Below, piece by piece: positions 53,398 through 61,414 of a DNA stretch of 64,000 nucleotides. Under the pieces are notes generated by a model, which saw only the letters and a program-made list of their open reading frames with translations, made no database searches and was not told the DNA's origin. This stretch comes from Pseudomonadota bacterium (GTDB taxonomy: Bacteria; Pseudomonadota; Gammaproteobacteria; Steroidobacterales; Steroidobacteraceae), in assembly GCA_003242685.1 (NCBI GenBank), contig QGVD01000002.1, forward strand, positions 1 to 64,000. The letters are read 5' to 3'. The position numbers were made by a program, and so were the translations under genes. The first letter of the stretch is position 1, and every line of letters starts with the position of its first letter.

Positions 53398-54444
53398 TCA
53401 GGCGACCATCGATTCCTGCGTCGTCCCGAGCGTGAGCGTGCCGTGGGGAATCCCCGCGAGCGGCACCGGCTCGTAGCGTGTGCCGAGATCTGCCGCCAGC
53501 ACGCGCGTCCAGACGCTCGGGTCGATCGTCTCGTTGCAGCTGCGGCCCACGGTGCGGTTGTAGGGCTTGCGCTTGACGAGCGCATAGAGGCCGCCCATGA
53601 ACTCCCTGAACGAGTTGCGCGGCGCGGTACGCCACTCGTCGCCCGATGGCCTGAAGGTCGTCTGCATCGCGAGCCCCGCGTCCATCGCCTTCTGCTGCAG
53701 CCATGCGAGCGGCAGGAGATACAGCCTGTCGTCGCGGTAGCCGCCGCCCACGTTGCAGTGAGCGCCGATGAACCAGCGCTGCTCGACCGCGCGGTTCTCG
53801 GGCTTCACTTCGGTCCAGAGCGTCGGCGCGTAGTCCTCGCGGTGCTCGTCGATCGCGACGGCGTGATAGGCGTAGTCGACGATCTTCGACAGGCTCGTGT
53901 CGTGGAACTTGTAGTACTCACGGAACGGCGCGAGCTTGAGCCCGGTGAGCGGCACGCCGAGACTTCCTACCGTGTCCCACACGCCGATGAAACGCACGCG
54001 CGGCAGCGTGCTGTGGGCATCGCGGAACGTCTGGGCTTCCGGTGAATCCGCAGTGTCGTCGCGCCTGCGGTAGATCGAGTACGCCTGCTGGATGAGCTCG
54101 CGCGTCGGCGACTTCAGCACGCCGCACTTTCGCACCAGCCCCACGAGGCTGCGCGCCGTGTACGCGCCGCGGCTGAAGCCGAAGACGAATATCTCGTCGT
54201 TCTCGGCGTAGTTCTCCGAGAGCCACCGGTATCCGTTGCGGATGATCTCGGAGAGCCCGTACCCGAATGCGCCGCCGATGAGCTTCCCGTGCCAGCTCGT
54301 GCCGACGCCCGTGTGATAGAACACCCGCTGCTCGATTCCGTCGGCGCCGCGCGGCGCGACGGCCTCGCAGAGCTTCGAGACGTTGGTACCGCTCTCGGGC
54401 GTGTTCCAGGTGCCGTCGAAGAACAGTGCGAGACGCTTCTTCAT
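53398..54444 (-). CDS. DUF2235 (Tle1-like) alpha/beta hydrolase
   Basis: A 348-residue protein with FFDGTWN at the start and the GFSRG elbow (Ser91) typical of DUF2235, the catalytic domain of type VI phospholipase effectors Tle1. VWDTVGSLG and WFIGAHCNVGGGY carry the Asp and His. No VgrG, PAAR, immunity or other T6SS gene is adjacent, and there is no signal peptide. It may be a housekeeping hydrolase rather than a toxin. Confidence 0.85.
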   Translation of the reverse strand: MKKRLALFFDGTWNTPESGTNVSKLCEAVAPRGADGIEQRVFYHTGVGTSWHGKLIGGAFGYGLSEIIRNGYRWLSENYAENDEIFVFGFSRGAYTARSLVGLVRKCGVLKSPTRELIQQAYSIYRRRDDTADSPEAQTFRDAHSTLPRVRFIGVWDTVGSLGVPLTGLKLAPFREYYKFHDTSLSKIVDYAYHAVAIDEHREDYAPTLWTEVKPENRAVEQRWFIGAHCNVGGGYRDDRLYLLPLAWLQQKAMDAGLAMQTTFRPSGDEWRTAPRNSFREFMGGLYALVKRKPYNRTVGRSCNETIDPSVWTRVLAADLGTRYEPVPLAGIPHGTLTLGTTQESMVA

Positions 54445-54593
54445 GTGACCCTCCCTGTGCACCGGCTCCTGGAATCCCGGGCCGGCCGGCACGCGCGGCA
54501 TATTAGCCCAGGCGCAGGTTCCGGGCACCGCATGGCGCTGCGCCGCTTCCCGGCCGTTCAGCGGCCCGCCGGACCGCGGGAATGGGTAGCGCG

Positions 54594-55451
54594 CTACGAT
54601 TTCGATGCGAGGCGCTCGAACACGCGCCTCATCGACCGCACGCGCTCGACGTACGCGCGCGCATCGTGATCCCCGCAGCGCTCGCCGCCGGTGAAGCGCA
54701 GCCCGCGCCGCGCGAAACGATCGCCCGCACCGGCTCCGCACAGATGGATCACCGCGGCGAGATCCTGTTTCTGCTCGAGCGTCGCCGTGGTGATGCGATG
54801 GCGCTGCAGGATGCGCCGCACCTGCACGTCGAGATACGCGGAAGTCATCTCGATCGCGTGGGAGGGCAGGACGCGCGTGTAGAGCGCGTTGAACCAGCAG
54901 GACTTCGGATCGTTCCAGGGACCGTCCTCCACCACCACGTGGTCGTGAACGCAGTAGCGCCGTGCCTGCTCGAAGGTGCCGTCCGTGATCTGATACATGC
55001 CCACCGCGCTCGATGCGGGGCGATACACCTCGAAGGGATGCGGCGTCAGCGACACGCGCCAGTAGGTGCGCGCGACCGGATTGCCCGAGCCCTCGACCTG
55101 CGCGAGCGCAGCGAGGAGCTCCGGCGTGATCACGTGCGTCGAGTGTTTCCGGAAGAGCGACTCATAGGCGCGCCAGGTCTGCGCGGGCGTCTTGTTCAGG
55201 ACGCCGCTCACCGGGAAGAACAGCTCCGTCGGCTTGCGGATGACCTGGTAGATCCAGTTCACCGCGAACCAGCCGATGAAGAGGAAGAGCGCGAGGCCGA
55301 CGATCTGCGCCATCGCGGGCGCGCGGCGGAAGTTGCGCCACCAGCGTGCCCGGGTGCGCGCCGACGGCAGGAGCCTCGGTCCGCGCCAGCGGGATCGGCG
55401 CGCCCTGCGACTCCTGCGCGATCGTGAGGAAGCGGCACGTCTGCGCGGCAT
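54594..55451 (-). CDS. Lytic transglycosylase (SLT domain), membrane anchored
   Basis: A 285-residue protein with an Arg-rich N-terminus, one membrane helix (IVGLALFLFIGWFAVNWIYQV, ~50-70) and an SLT-type domain. Glu120 (ALAQVEGSGNP) is the candidate acid/base and SAVGMYQITDGTFEQAR the substrate groove. Cys-containing segments (RRYCVHDH, KSCWFNA) suggest a disulfide. It cuts peptidoglycan with 1,6-anhydro products. Start 55451 lacks a clear RBS; ATG 55313 just before the helix is possible. Confidence 0.82.
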   Translation of the reverse strand: MPRRRAASSRSRRSRRARRSRWRGPRLLPSARTRARWWRNFRRAPAMAQIVGLALFLFIGWFAVNWIYQVIRKPTELFFPVSGVLNKTPAQTWRAYESLFRKHSTHVITPELLAALAQVEGSGNPVARTYWRVSLTPHPFEVYRPASSAVGMYQITDGTFEQARRYCVHDHVVVEDGPWNDPKSCWFNALYTRVLPSHAIEMTSAYLDVQVRRILQRHRITTATLEQKQDLAAVIHLCGAGAGDRFARRGLRFTGGERCGDHDARAYVERVRSMRRVFERLASKS

Positions 55452-55488
55452 GCGCGGATTCTAGTGCCGGCCCGCCACGATCAGGCCG

Positions 55489-56430
55489 TCACGCGTCGGG
55501 CGCGTAGTGTCCCCACAGGCTCCGGAACGCGCTGTCGATGAAGCGGTCCGGGTTGCCCCACTCGCTCTCGAACTCCTGCGCGGGCCGTTTCGCGATGGTC
55601 TCCTCGGGGCTCAGGCCGCCGTTCAGGCAGTCGACGAGGCGCTCGTAGATGGTGAAGTACATCTTGCGATGCGCTTCGAGGTCGGCGCGGGTGAGCAGCG
55701 GACCGTTGCCCGGGACGACGCGCGTCGAGTCGTTCGCCACCTCGAGCAGGCGGTCGTAGCCTGCGACGAGTCCGCCGATCCAGCCGCCGGTCTGGTAATC
55801 GAGCAGCGGCCAGCCGTCCGCCGACACCACACCACCCGTGGCGAGCACGTTCGATCCCTTGAAGTAGACGTAGATGTCGCCGTCGGTGTGCGCCTGGCGC
55901 ATGTAGGCGTAGACGATCCCCTCGCCCCCGAAGCTCAGCGTGTCGGTCTTGTACGTCGTCTTGCCGGGGCGATGCTTCGGCGGCAGCGGCTGGAAGGTCT
56001 CCTCCAGCCAGTCGACGTTTATCGGCCGGCCGAGCCACAGCCGCGTGTTCTCGTGCGCGATGATCGTGGCGCCGGCCTTCGCCGCGCGCGCGTTGCAGCC
56101 GATCGCCTCCGGATGCCAGTGCGTGTTGAAGAGCACGCGCAGCCGCCCGTTCGGCGCACCGCGCGCGGCTTCGCGAAGCAGCGCGGCCGAGTGGCGCTCG
56201 AGACCGCCATCGACGAGCAGCAACCCTTCCGCTGCGCGCAGCGCGAGAACGTTGCAGCCGGCGCCGGTGAGCAGCACGAGGTCGTCGGTGAGCGGCGTGC
56301 TCGCGATCTGCGCGCGGGCTTCGCGCGCGGCCGCGACCGGCGGCGCGAGGGCCGTCAGGCCGGCAGCGGACGCGAGGGCGGCGCCCTGGAGCGCGCGCTC
56401 CAGGAAGAGGCGGCGGGAGATCGTGCTCAT
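55489..56430 (-). CDS. Tat-exported MBL-fold protein with degenerate metal site
   Basis: A 313-residue metallo-beta-lactamase-fold protein with a twin-arginine leader (SRRLFLERA). The first metal motif reads NTHWHPEAIGCN: His104 and His106 are kept, but the D-H of HxHxDH is replaced by Glu108-Ala109. His181 (AHTDGD) remains; the bridging Asp is missing (VLATGGVV). One metal site may survive while the second is lost. It is third in the operon after DUF1592 and DUF1552 genes. Confidence 0.85.
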   Translation of the reverse strand: MSTISRRLFLERALQGAALASAAGLTALAPPVAAAREARAQIASTPLTDDLVLLTGAGCNVLALRAAEGLLLVDGGLERHSAALLREAARGAPNGRLRVLFNTHWHPEAIGCNARAAKAGATIIAHENTRLWLGRPINVDWLEETFQPLPPKHRPGKTTYKTDTLSFGGEGIVYAYMRQAHTDGDIYVYFKGSNVLATGGVVSADGWPLLDYQTGGWIGGLVAGYDRLLEVANDSTRVVPGNGPLLTRADLEAHRKMYFTIYERLVDCLNGGLSPEETIAKRPAQEFESEWGNPDRFIDSAFRSLWGHYAPDA

Positions 56431-56473
56431 GCTTGCGGCACGCTCGCGCCGCGGTCGACGAAGGGCACGGTCT

Positions 56474-57796
56474 TCAGACCTCCGCGAACGTTCCCGTGCT
56501 GTTGCCGAACGTCTCGATCGGCACGCCCGCGCGGTTGAGGAGCGTGAGCAGCAGGTTCGCGTGCGGCGTGTCCTGCGGATACTTGAGCGCCTGACCGCCC
56601 TTGATGGTGCCGCAGCCGTGGCCGAGCACGACCGACGGCAGCGGGTCGAGGTTGTGCAGATCGCTGTTCGACATGTTGGAGCCGAACAGGATGATCGACT
56701 GATCGAGCACCGAGCCGGCGGGCTCCTTCATCTCCGACAGCCGCTTGATGAACTTCGCGAAGCGTTCCGTGTGGTAGCGCTGGATGCGCACCAGCTTCTC
56801 GAGCTTCGCCGGATCGTTCTGGTGGTGCGACAGCGGATGGAAGGCGTCCGACACACCGATCATGTTGTACGTGCGCATGCTCACTTCCTTGGCGAGCATG
56901 TACGAGGCGACGCGCGTCTGATCGGTCTGCCACGCGAGCGCGATCATCTCGAAGTGCACGTCGAGGAGCTCGGTGAAGTCGTCCGGCACGCCGAGCGGCG
57001 CGTCGGGCAGGCTCTGCAGCTTGTCGGCGTTCGCCGCCAGCTTCTGGACGCGGCGCTCGACCTCGCGCACCGACTCGAGGTAGTCGTTGAGCGCGCTGCG
57101 GTCGGCGGGCCCGAGCTTGCGCTGCAGATTCGCCGAGGACTCGAGCACGTAGTCGAGCACGCTGCCGCTCTGCTCGAGGAGCGACATGCGCTCCTCGGCC
57201 GTGTCACCCTGGCCGAAGAGCTGATAGAAGACCTTGCGCGGATTGGTCTCCATCGGCAGCGGCTGGTTCGGCGTACGGAAGGACACCGTGGCACCGAAGC
57301 CGCAGCTCTCGACGCCGGTGGCGCACGCCGTGCCGCCACCGCCTTCGCCCGCGATCTCGAGCGAGGGAAGCGGCGTGTCCTGGCCGATGTGACGCGCGGC
57401 GATCTGGTCCGCCGTCACACCGCGATCACCGCCGCGGTCCGGGTTACGCGGATTCACGCACGAGAGCCAGGTGCCGGCGATGATGCCGTGCGGATCGGAG
57501 CTCTCGCCTTCCTTGTTGCGCAGACCGCTCACGACGGTGACGTAGGACCGGAACGGCTCCAGGGGCTTCAGGATCGGCGAGAACTCGAAACCGGGACCCG
57601 TCTGCTTCGGCATCCACGCGTCCATCACCGCGCCGTGCGGGAAATAGATGAAGCCCATGCGCGGCTTCGGTGCGGCCGCCGTCTTCGCGAGCGCCGTGCT
57701 GGCCGGAATCATCGCATCGAGCAGCGGCAGCGCGATGGCTGCGCCCGCGCCGCGCAGAACCGTTCGACGGGAGATGAACTTCTTCGTATTGAACAT
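56474..57796 (-). CDS. DUF1552 Tat-exported protein
   Basis: A 440-residue protein with a twin-arginine signal (ISRRTVLRGAGAAIALPLLDA) and the DUF1552 core (MGFIYFPHGAVMDAWMP, FSPILKPLEPFRSYVTVVSG, LFGSNMSNSDLHNLDPLP). DUF1552 proteins resemble the sulfatase/phosphatase-like DUF1501 group and pair with DUF1592 proteins. ATG 57796 is set by AGGTGA ahead. It directly follows the DUF1592 gene. Function unknown, periplasmic. Confidence 0.88.
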   Translation of the reverse strand: MFNTKKFISRRTVLRGAGAAIALPLLDAMIPASTALAKTAAAPKPRMGFIYFPHGAVMDAWMPKQTGPGFEFSPILKPLEPFRSYVTVVSGLRNKEGESSDPHGIIAGTWLSCVNPRNPDRGGDRGVTADQIAARHIGQDTPLPSLEIAGEGGGGTACATGVESCGFGATVSFRTPNQPLPMETNPRKVFYQLFGQGDTAEERMSLLEQSGSVLDYVLESSANLQRKLGPADRSALNDYLESVREVERRVQKLAANADKLQSLPDAPLGVPDDFTELLDVHFEMIALAWQTDQTRVASYMLAKEVSMRTYNMIGVSDAFHPLSHHQNDPAKLEKLVRIQRYHTERFAKFIKRLSEMKEPAGSVLDQSIILFGSNMSNSDLHNLDPLPSVVLGHGCGTIKGGQALKYPQDTPHANLLLTLLNRAGVPIETFGNSTGTFAEV

Positions 57797-57805
57797 GGCC
57801 GTCAC

Positions 57806-60337
57806 CTACTGCTTCACGGCAGCCTGCAGGCTGCCCGCAGGCTGCGGATTCGCCGTCGTGGTCTTCTGGAAAGCGTCGCTCGTCACGATGTTCGTGACGA
57901 TCGAGGAGAACCGGTAGCCGTCCTGCGCCGCCTTGCGCACGATGGAGCGCACGAGCGGCATGTCCACCGCTTCGAGCGGCCGTCCGATGGCGTACGTCAT
58001 GAGCTTCTCGGTGAGCGTCTGCACGAACTGCTCGGGCCGCTCCACCAGCGCGTTGCGCAGATCGTCCGGCCCCTTGAGCTCGCGGCCGTCGGGGAGCTTG
58101 CCGGACGCGTCGATGAAGGCACGCGTGTGCCGGTCGATCTCGCGGTACTGACCGACGGCGTCGAAGTTCTCGAGCGCGAAGCCGAGGGGATCCATCACGC
58201 CGTGACAGGCGAAGCATGCCGGCTGCTGGGCGCTGTGCAGCGCGAGCACCTCGCGCACGCTGGCGCCGGGCTTCGCGGCCGCCTTTTCATCGAGCGCCTC
58301 GACGTTCGGCGGCGGCGGCGCGGGCGGCGTACCCATGATGCGCTCCAGCACCCACGCACCGCGCAGCACGGGCGTGGTGCGGTTCGGATAGGAAGTGAGC
58401 ATCAGGACGGCGCCCTTGCCGAGGAGGCCGTAGCGCGCGCTGTTCTCCAGCTTCACGCGCCGGAAGTGGTCGCCCTTGACGTTACGGATGCCGTAATGGA
58501 GCGCGAGCCGCTCGTTGACGAACGTGTAGTCCGCGGTGAGCAGGTCGACCACGTTCGAGTCCGAGCGGAACACGCTGTCGATGAAGAGCTTCAGCTCCTC
58601 GCGGAAGGCATCGCGCAGATCGTTGAAGCCGGCCGCGTACGGGAAGATGCGCGGATCGGGTGTGATCTCGTCGAGCTTGGGCAGGTTCAGCCACTGGAAC
58701 GCGAAGCTCGTCACCAGTGAGATCGAGCGCGGATCCGCCAGCATGCGGCGCACCTGCTGCTCGAGCACGCCGGGCTCGCGCAGCCTGCCCTCGTCCGCGA
58801 GCTTCAGGAGCTCCTCGTCCGGGACGCTGCTCCAGAGGAAGAACGACAGACGCGACGCGAGCTCGTGGTCGGTGAGCGGCCGCACCGGATCGCCGCTGCC
58901 CGGATCGGTGCCGAGCGCCGCCCGATAGAGGAAGCTCGGGCTCGCGAGTATGCCCGCCAGCGCGTAGCGGATGCCCTGCTCGAAGTCGCCGTCGCTGCGG
59001 CCCTTCTCGTAGAGGCGCATGAGGCCCTGGAAATCCACCGGATCGAGCATGCCGCGGAACGCGCGCGTCGCGAGGTTGCGGACGATGGACTCCGCGCACG
59101 GCCGCTCCTCCGCCGCCGACTGCGGATAGCAGATGAACACTCGCCTGCGGCTCGGCGTCTCGCTGACGCCCTCGGGGTTGTACGGACCGCGGATCTCGAA
59201 CGACGTGAGGCGCTTGATCCTGTCCTGCAGCCCGATGGGGCTGATCGTGTGCAGGCGGTTGTCGGACTCGGCGTGGGTCCGCTGCAGGAAAGTGACCGCG
59301 ACTCTGTGCTGACCGGCCGTCGCCCTGAAGCGGATGTTCTTCAGGCGCTGGTTGATGCGATCGACCGCGGGATCCTGCTCCTGGTCGATCGCCTTCATGT
59401 CCTCTTCGCCGCCGATGGTCGTGCGGTAGAACTCCTTGCCGTCGAGCAGCGCGACCACGGTGTTCTCGAACTCCATGTCCTGCACCCAGAGGGCGCCGGC
59501 CATGTTCGCGATGCTGAGCTCGTACTCGCCGTCGGCCGGGAAATAGTGCTCGACCACCACGCCGCCGCGCGTGCCGAACGGCAGACCGTCGCGATGGAAC
59601 TGCTGCGTGCCGGCACCCTGCGCCGTGTAGGTGGTCGCGACCGGGCGCGCCTTCGGGTTGCCGAGCGCGAGCTCCGCCACCTTCTGCGCGGCGGAGATGT
59701 ACTGATCCATGAAGGACGGGGAAACCTGCAGCGCCGTGGCGATGTTGTCGAAGCCGGCGTGCGTGTCGTCGCGCGGCAGGAGCGCCGCGGGGTCGATGCG
59801 CAGATCGAGCAGATCGTGCACCGCGTTCGCGTACTCCCGGCGGTTGAGCCGGTGCAGGCCGACGCGGCCCGGATGCTGCCGGTTCGCGGCCGCCTGATCG
59901 AGCGTGTTCTCCATCCAGGCGACGAGCGACCAGAGCGACTGGCTGTCCGGCTGCTTGCGGCCCGGCGGGGGCATCAGCCTCCCGCGGAGCTTGCGGATGG
60001 TCTTCTCGAAGATCTCGGGATTCTCGGGGACGTCCGCCGGCGTCAGCGTGTCGAACGCCAGGCCACCCGCCCAGTCCTCGGCGTTGTGGCACTCGAGGCA
60101 GTACTCCTCGATGACCGACCAGTGGCCGTGCCCGGGGTGAGAGCCGGATGCGGAGGGGGCGGTGCCGGCTGGCGAGGCAGCCGAACCGTTCGATTCGGCC
60201 CGGGCGGTCCCGATCAGCGCCAGGCTGCAGGCCGCAGCCAGAATAAAGAAGTGAAGCGCCCGGCCCGGCGTCATCCCGCAGACCGAGTCCAGAGCGGAAA
60301 TCTGTCGCGAATGCATCGCCTTCGGCGATCGCCGCAT
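57806..60337 (-). CDS. DUF1592 multidomain protein with c-type haem motif
   Basis: An 843-residue exported protein. CLECH (80-84) is a c-type haem motif at the start, followed by DUF1587/DUF1595/DUF1592/DUF1588/DUF1585-type blocks (HRLNRREYANAVHDLLDL, RAFRGMLDPVDFQGLMRLY, ELASRLSFFLWSSVPDEEL, NRTTPVLRGAWVLERIMG) and a late CFACHG motif. This architecture is best known from Planctomycetes and myxobacteria and is paired with DUF1552 as here. The start is uncertain: 60352, 60337 (AAAGG ahead) or 60274; the last alone gives the neatest signal peptide (ALHFFILAAACSLALIGTARA). Function unknown. Confidence 0.87.
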   Translation of the reverse strand: MRRSPKAMHSRQISALDSVCGMTPGRALHFFILAAACSLALIGTARAESNGSAASPAGTAPSASGSHPGHGHWSVIEEYCLECHNAEDWAGGLAFDTLTPADVPENPEIFEKTIRKLRGRLMPPPGRKQPDSQSLWSLVAWMENTLDQAAANRQHPGRVGLHRLNRREYANAVHDLLDLRIDPAALLPRDDTHAGFDNIATALQVSPSFMDQYISAAQKVAELALGNPKARPVATTYTAQGAGTQQFHRDGLPFGTRGGVVVEHYFPADGEYELSIANMAGALWVQDMEFENTVVALLDGKEFYRTTIGGEEDMKAIDQEQDPAVDRINQRLKNIRFRATAGQHRVAVTFLQRTHAESDNRLHTISPIGLQDRIKRLTSFEIRGPYNPEGVSETPSRRRVFICYPQSAAEERPCAESIVRNLATRAFRGMLDPVDFQGLMRLYEKGRSDGDFEQGIRYALAGILASPSFLYRAALGTDPGSGDPVRPLTDHELASRLSFFLWSSVPDEELLKLADEGRLREPGVLEQQVRRMLADPRSISLVTSFAFQWLNLPKLDEITPDPRIFPYAAGFNDLRDAFREELKLFIDSVFRSDSNVVDLLTADYTFVNERLALHYGIRNVKGDHFRRVKLENSARYGLLGKGAVLMLTSYPNRTTPVLRGAWVLERIMGTPPAPPPPNVEALDEKAAAKPGASVREVLALHSAQQPACFACHGVMDPLGFALENFDAVGQYREIDRHTRAFIDASGKLPDGRELKGPDDLRNALVERPEQFVQTLTEKLMTYAIGRPLEAVDMPLVRSIVRKAAQDGYRFSSIVTNIVTSDAFQKTTTANPQPAGSLQAAVKQ

Positions 60338-60633
60338 GTTGCCTTTCACCATGATGGTGCTTCGAGAGCCTACCCCAGAGCCCCGGACCGGGGTAGTACG
60401 TGTAAGTGACAACAGTCACCTCGGGCGTGCGTTCCATGCCACAGTCCGGGACATCCATGGCGCCGCCGGCCCCGTCCGCCGGTGACGGGCTTCACGGCTG
60501 GCGGTGCCGGGGCGGACGCCCCGGAAGGGTGGAGGCTGCCCCGCTTCCGTGCGGCCACGCTCCCTGGTCCCGGGGAGCGGAACACCGATTGCTTGATCCG
60601 GGCTCACTTTCAACCAACCGTCCTGGAGAGGTC
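60338..60633. other. Divergent intergenic region, no gene seen
   Basis: Spacer between the DUF1592 operon and the DUF4142 gene. It is GC rich with several weak dyads. No frame has RBS support. It must contain both promoters. Confidence 0.45.
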
Positions 60634-61353
60634 ATGATCAAGCTCAGGAAGAACGTCGCGACGTCGGTGGCCGTGGCACTGTGCGCAGTCACGGGTATCG
60701 CGATCGCGAACGATCAGGAAGATCGGCAGTCCTCGACCGCCGGCACCGCGGCCGAAGTGCAGCAAGGCGAACACGAAGGACGTGCGGCACAGGGCGCTGC
60801 CAGCCAGACCGGTGAAGCCGCATCTCAGCGTTCCGGCACGACCGGCAGCCGCATGGCCCAGGCCGGGGCGCTCGACGACGGGACGTTCGTCGAGAAGGCC
60901 GCGCAGAGCAGTCTCCTCGAGATCGAAGCTTCGCGGCTCGCGCTCAACAACGCGCGTGACCCGCAGGTGCGCCAGTTCGCGCAGCGCATGATCAAGGATC
61001 ATGGCCTCGCGAGCTCGCAGCTCACGAGGATCGCCGAGAAGCACGGCCTCGACGTGCCGAGGCAGCTCGACTCCCGGCACATGGAGAAACTGCAGGAGCT
61101 CAAGAGCCAGAGCGGCTCCGGCTTCGATGCAGCGTACGTGAAGCTGATGAACGACAGCCACGGCCGGGCCGTGCAGATGTTCGAGCAGGCGAGCGAGAGT
61201 GCGCAGCTCAATGAGGACCTGAGAGCCTTTGCGAGCCAGACACTGCCGACGCTGCAGACTCACGAGCAGCTCGCGGGCGAACTGCGTTCGAGCGAGACGC
61301 GCCACGCCGAAGCTCCCACGACAGGCTCCGAGTCCGAGCCCATTCGAAGATAG
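60634..61353 (+). CDS. DUF4142 exported protein
   Basis: A 239-residue protein: signal peptide (SVAVALCAVTGIAIAND), a ~50-residue low-complexity Gln/Gly/Ala/Ser linker and a DUF4142 four-helix bundle at ~80-220 (FVEKAAQSSLLEIEASRLALN, VRQFAQRMIKDHGLASSQL, YVKLMNDSHGRAVQMFEQA). The bundle resembles ferritin-like or DUF305 helices but lacks an obvious di-iron set. It is probably periplasmic and stress-related. TGGAGAGG precedes the ATG and a good terminator follows. Confidence 0.88.
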   Translation: MIKLRKNVATSVAVALCAVTGIAIANDQEDRQSSTAGTAAEVQQGEHEGRAAQGAASQTGEAASQRSGTTGSRMAQAGALDDGTFVEKAAQSSLLEIEASRLALNNARDPQVRQFAQRMIKDHGLASSQLTRIAEKHGLDVPRQLDSRHMEKLQELKSQSGSGFDAAYVKLMNDSHGRAVQMFEQASESAQLNEDLRAFASQTLPTLQTHEQLAGELRSSETRHAEAPTTGSESEPIRR

Positions 61354-61375
61354 TCGCGCGGATCGCGTGACATGG

Positions 61376-61414
61376 AGCGGGAGCGCCCGTGCGATCGGCG
61401 CTCCCGTTCTTTTC
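61376..61414 (+). terminator. Rho-independent terminator after the DUF4142 gene
   Basis: A perfect 10-bp GC stem (cgggagcgcc with complement) with a 9-base loop is followed by ttcttttctc. It lies 22 bp beyond the DUF4142 stop, just before the 3' end of the opposing response-regulator gene. Confidence 0.85.

Noticed and set aside
54445..54741. 99-codon upstream extension of the DUF2235 protein
   Set aside because: It is Arg/Ala-rich without similarity, and the family starts at MKKRLALFFDGTWN.
55940..58720. 926-codon plus frame opposite the DUF1552/DUF1592 genes
   Set aside because: It spans several real genes on the other strand and reads as low-information Arg/Glu/His sequence. It is a shadow.
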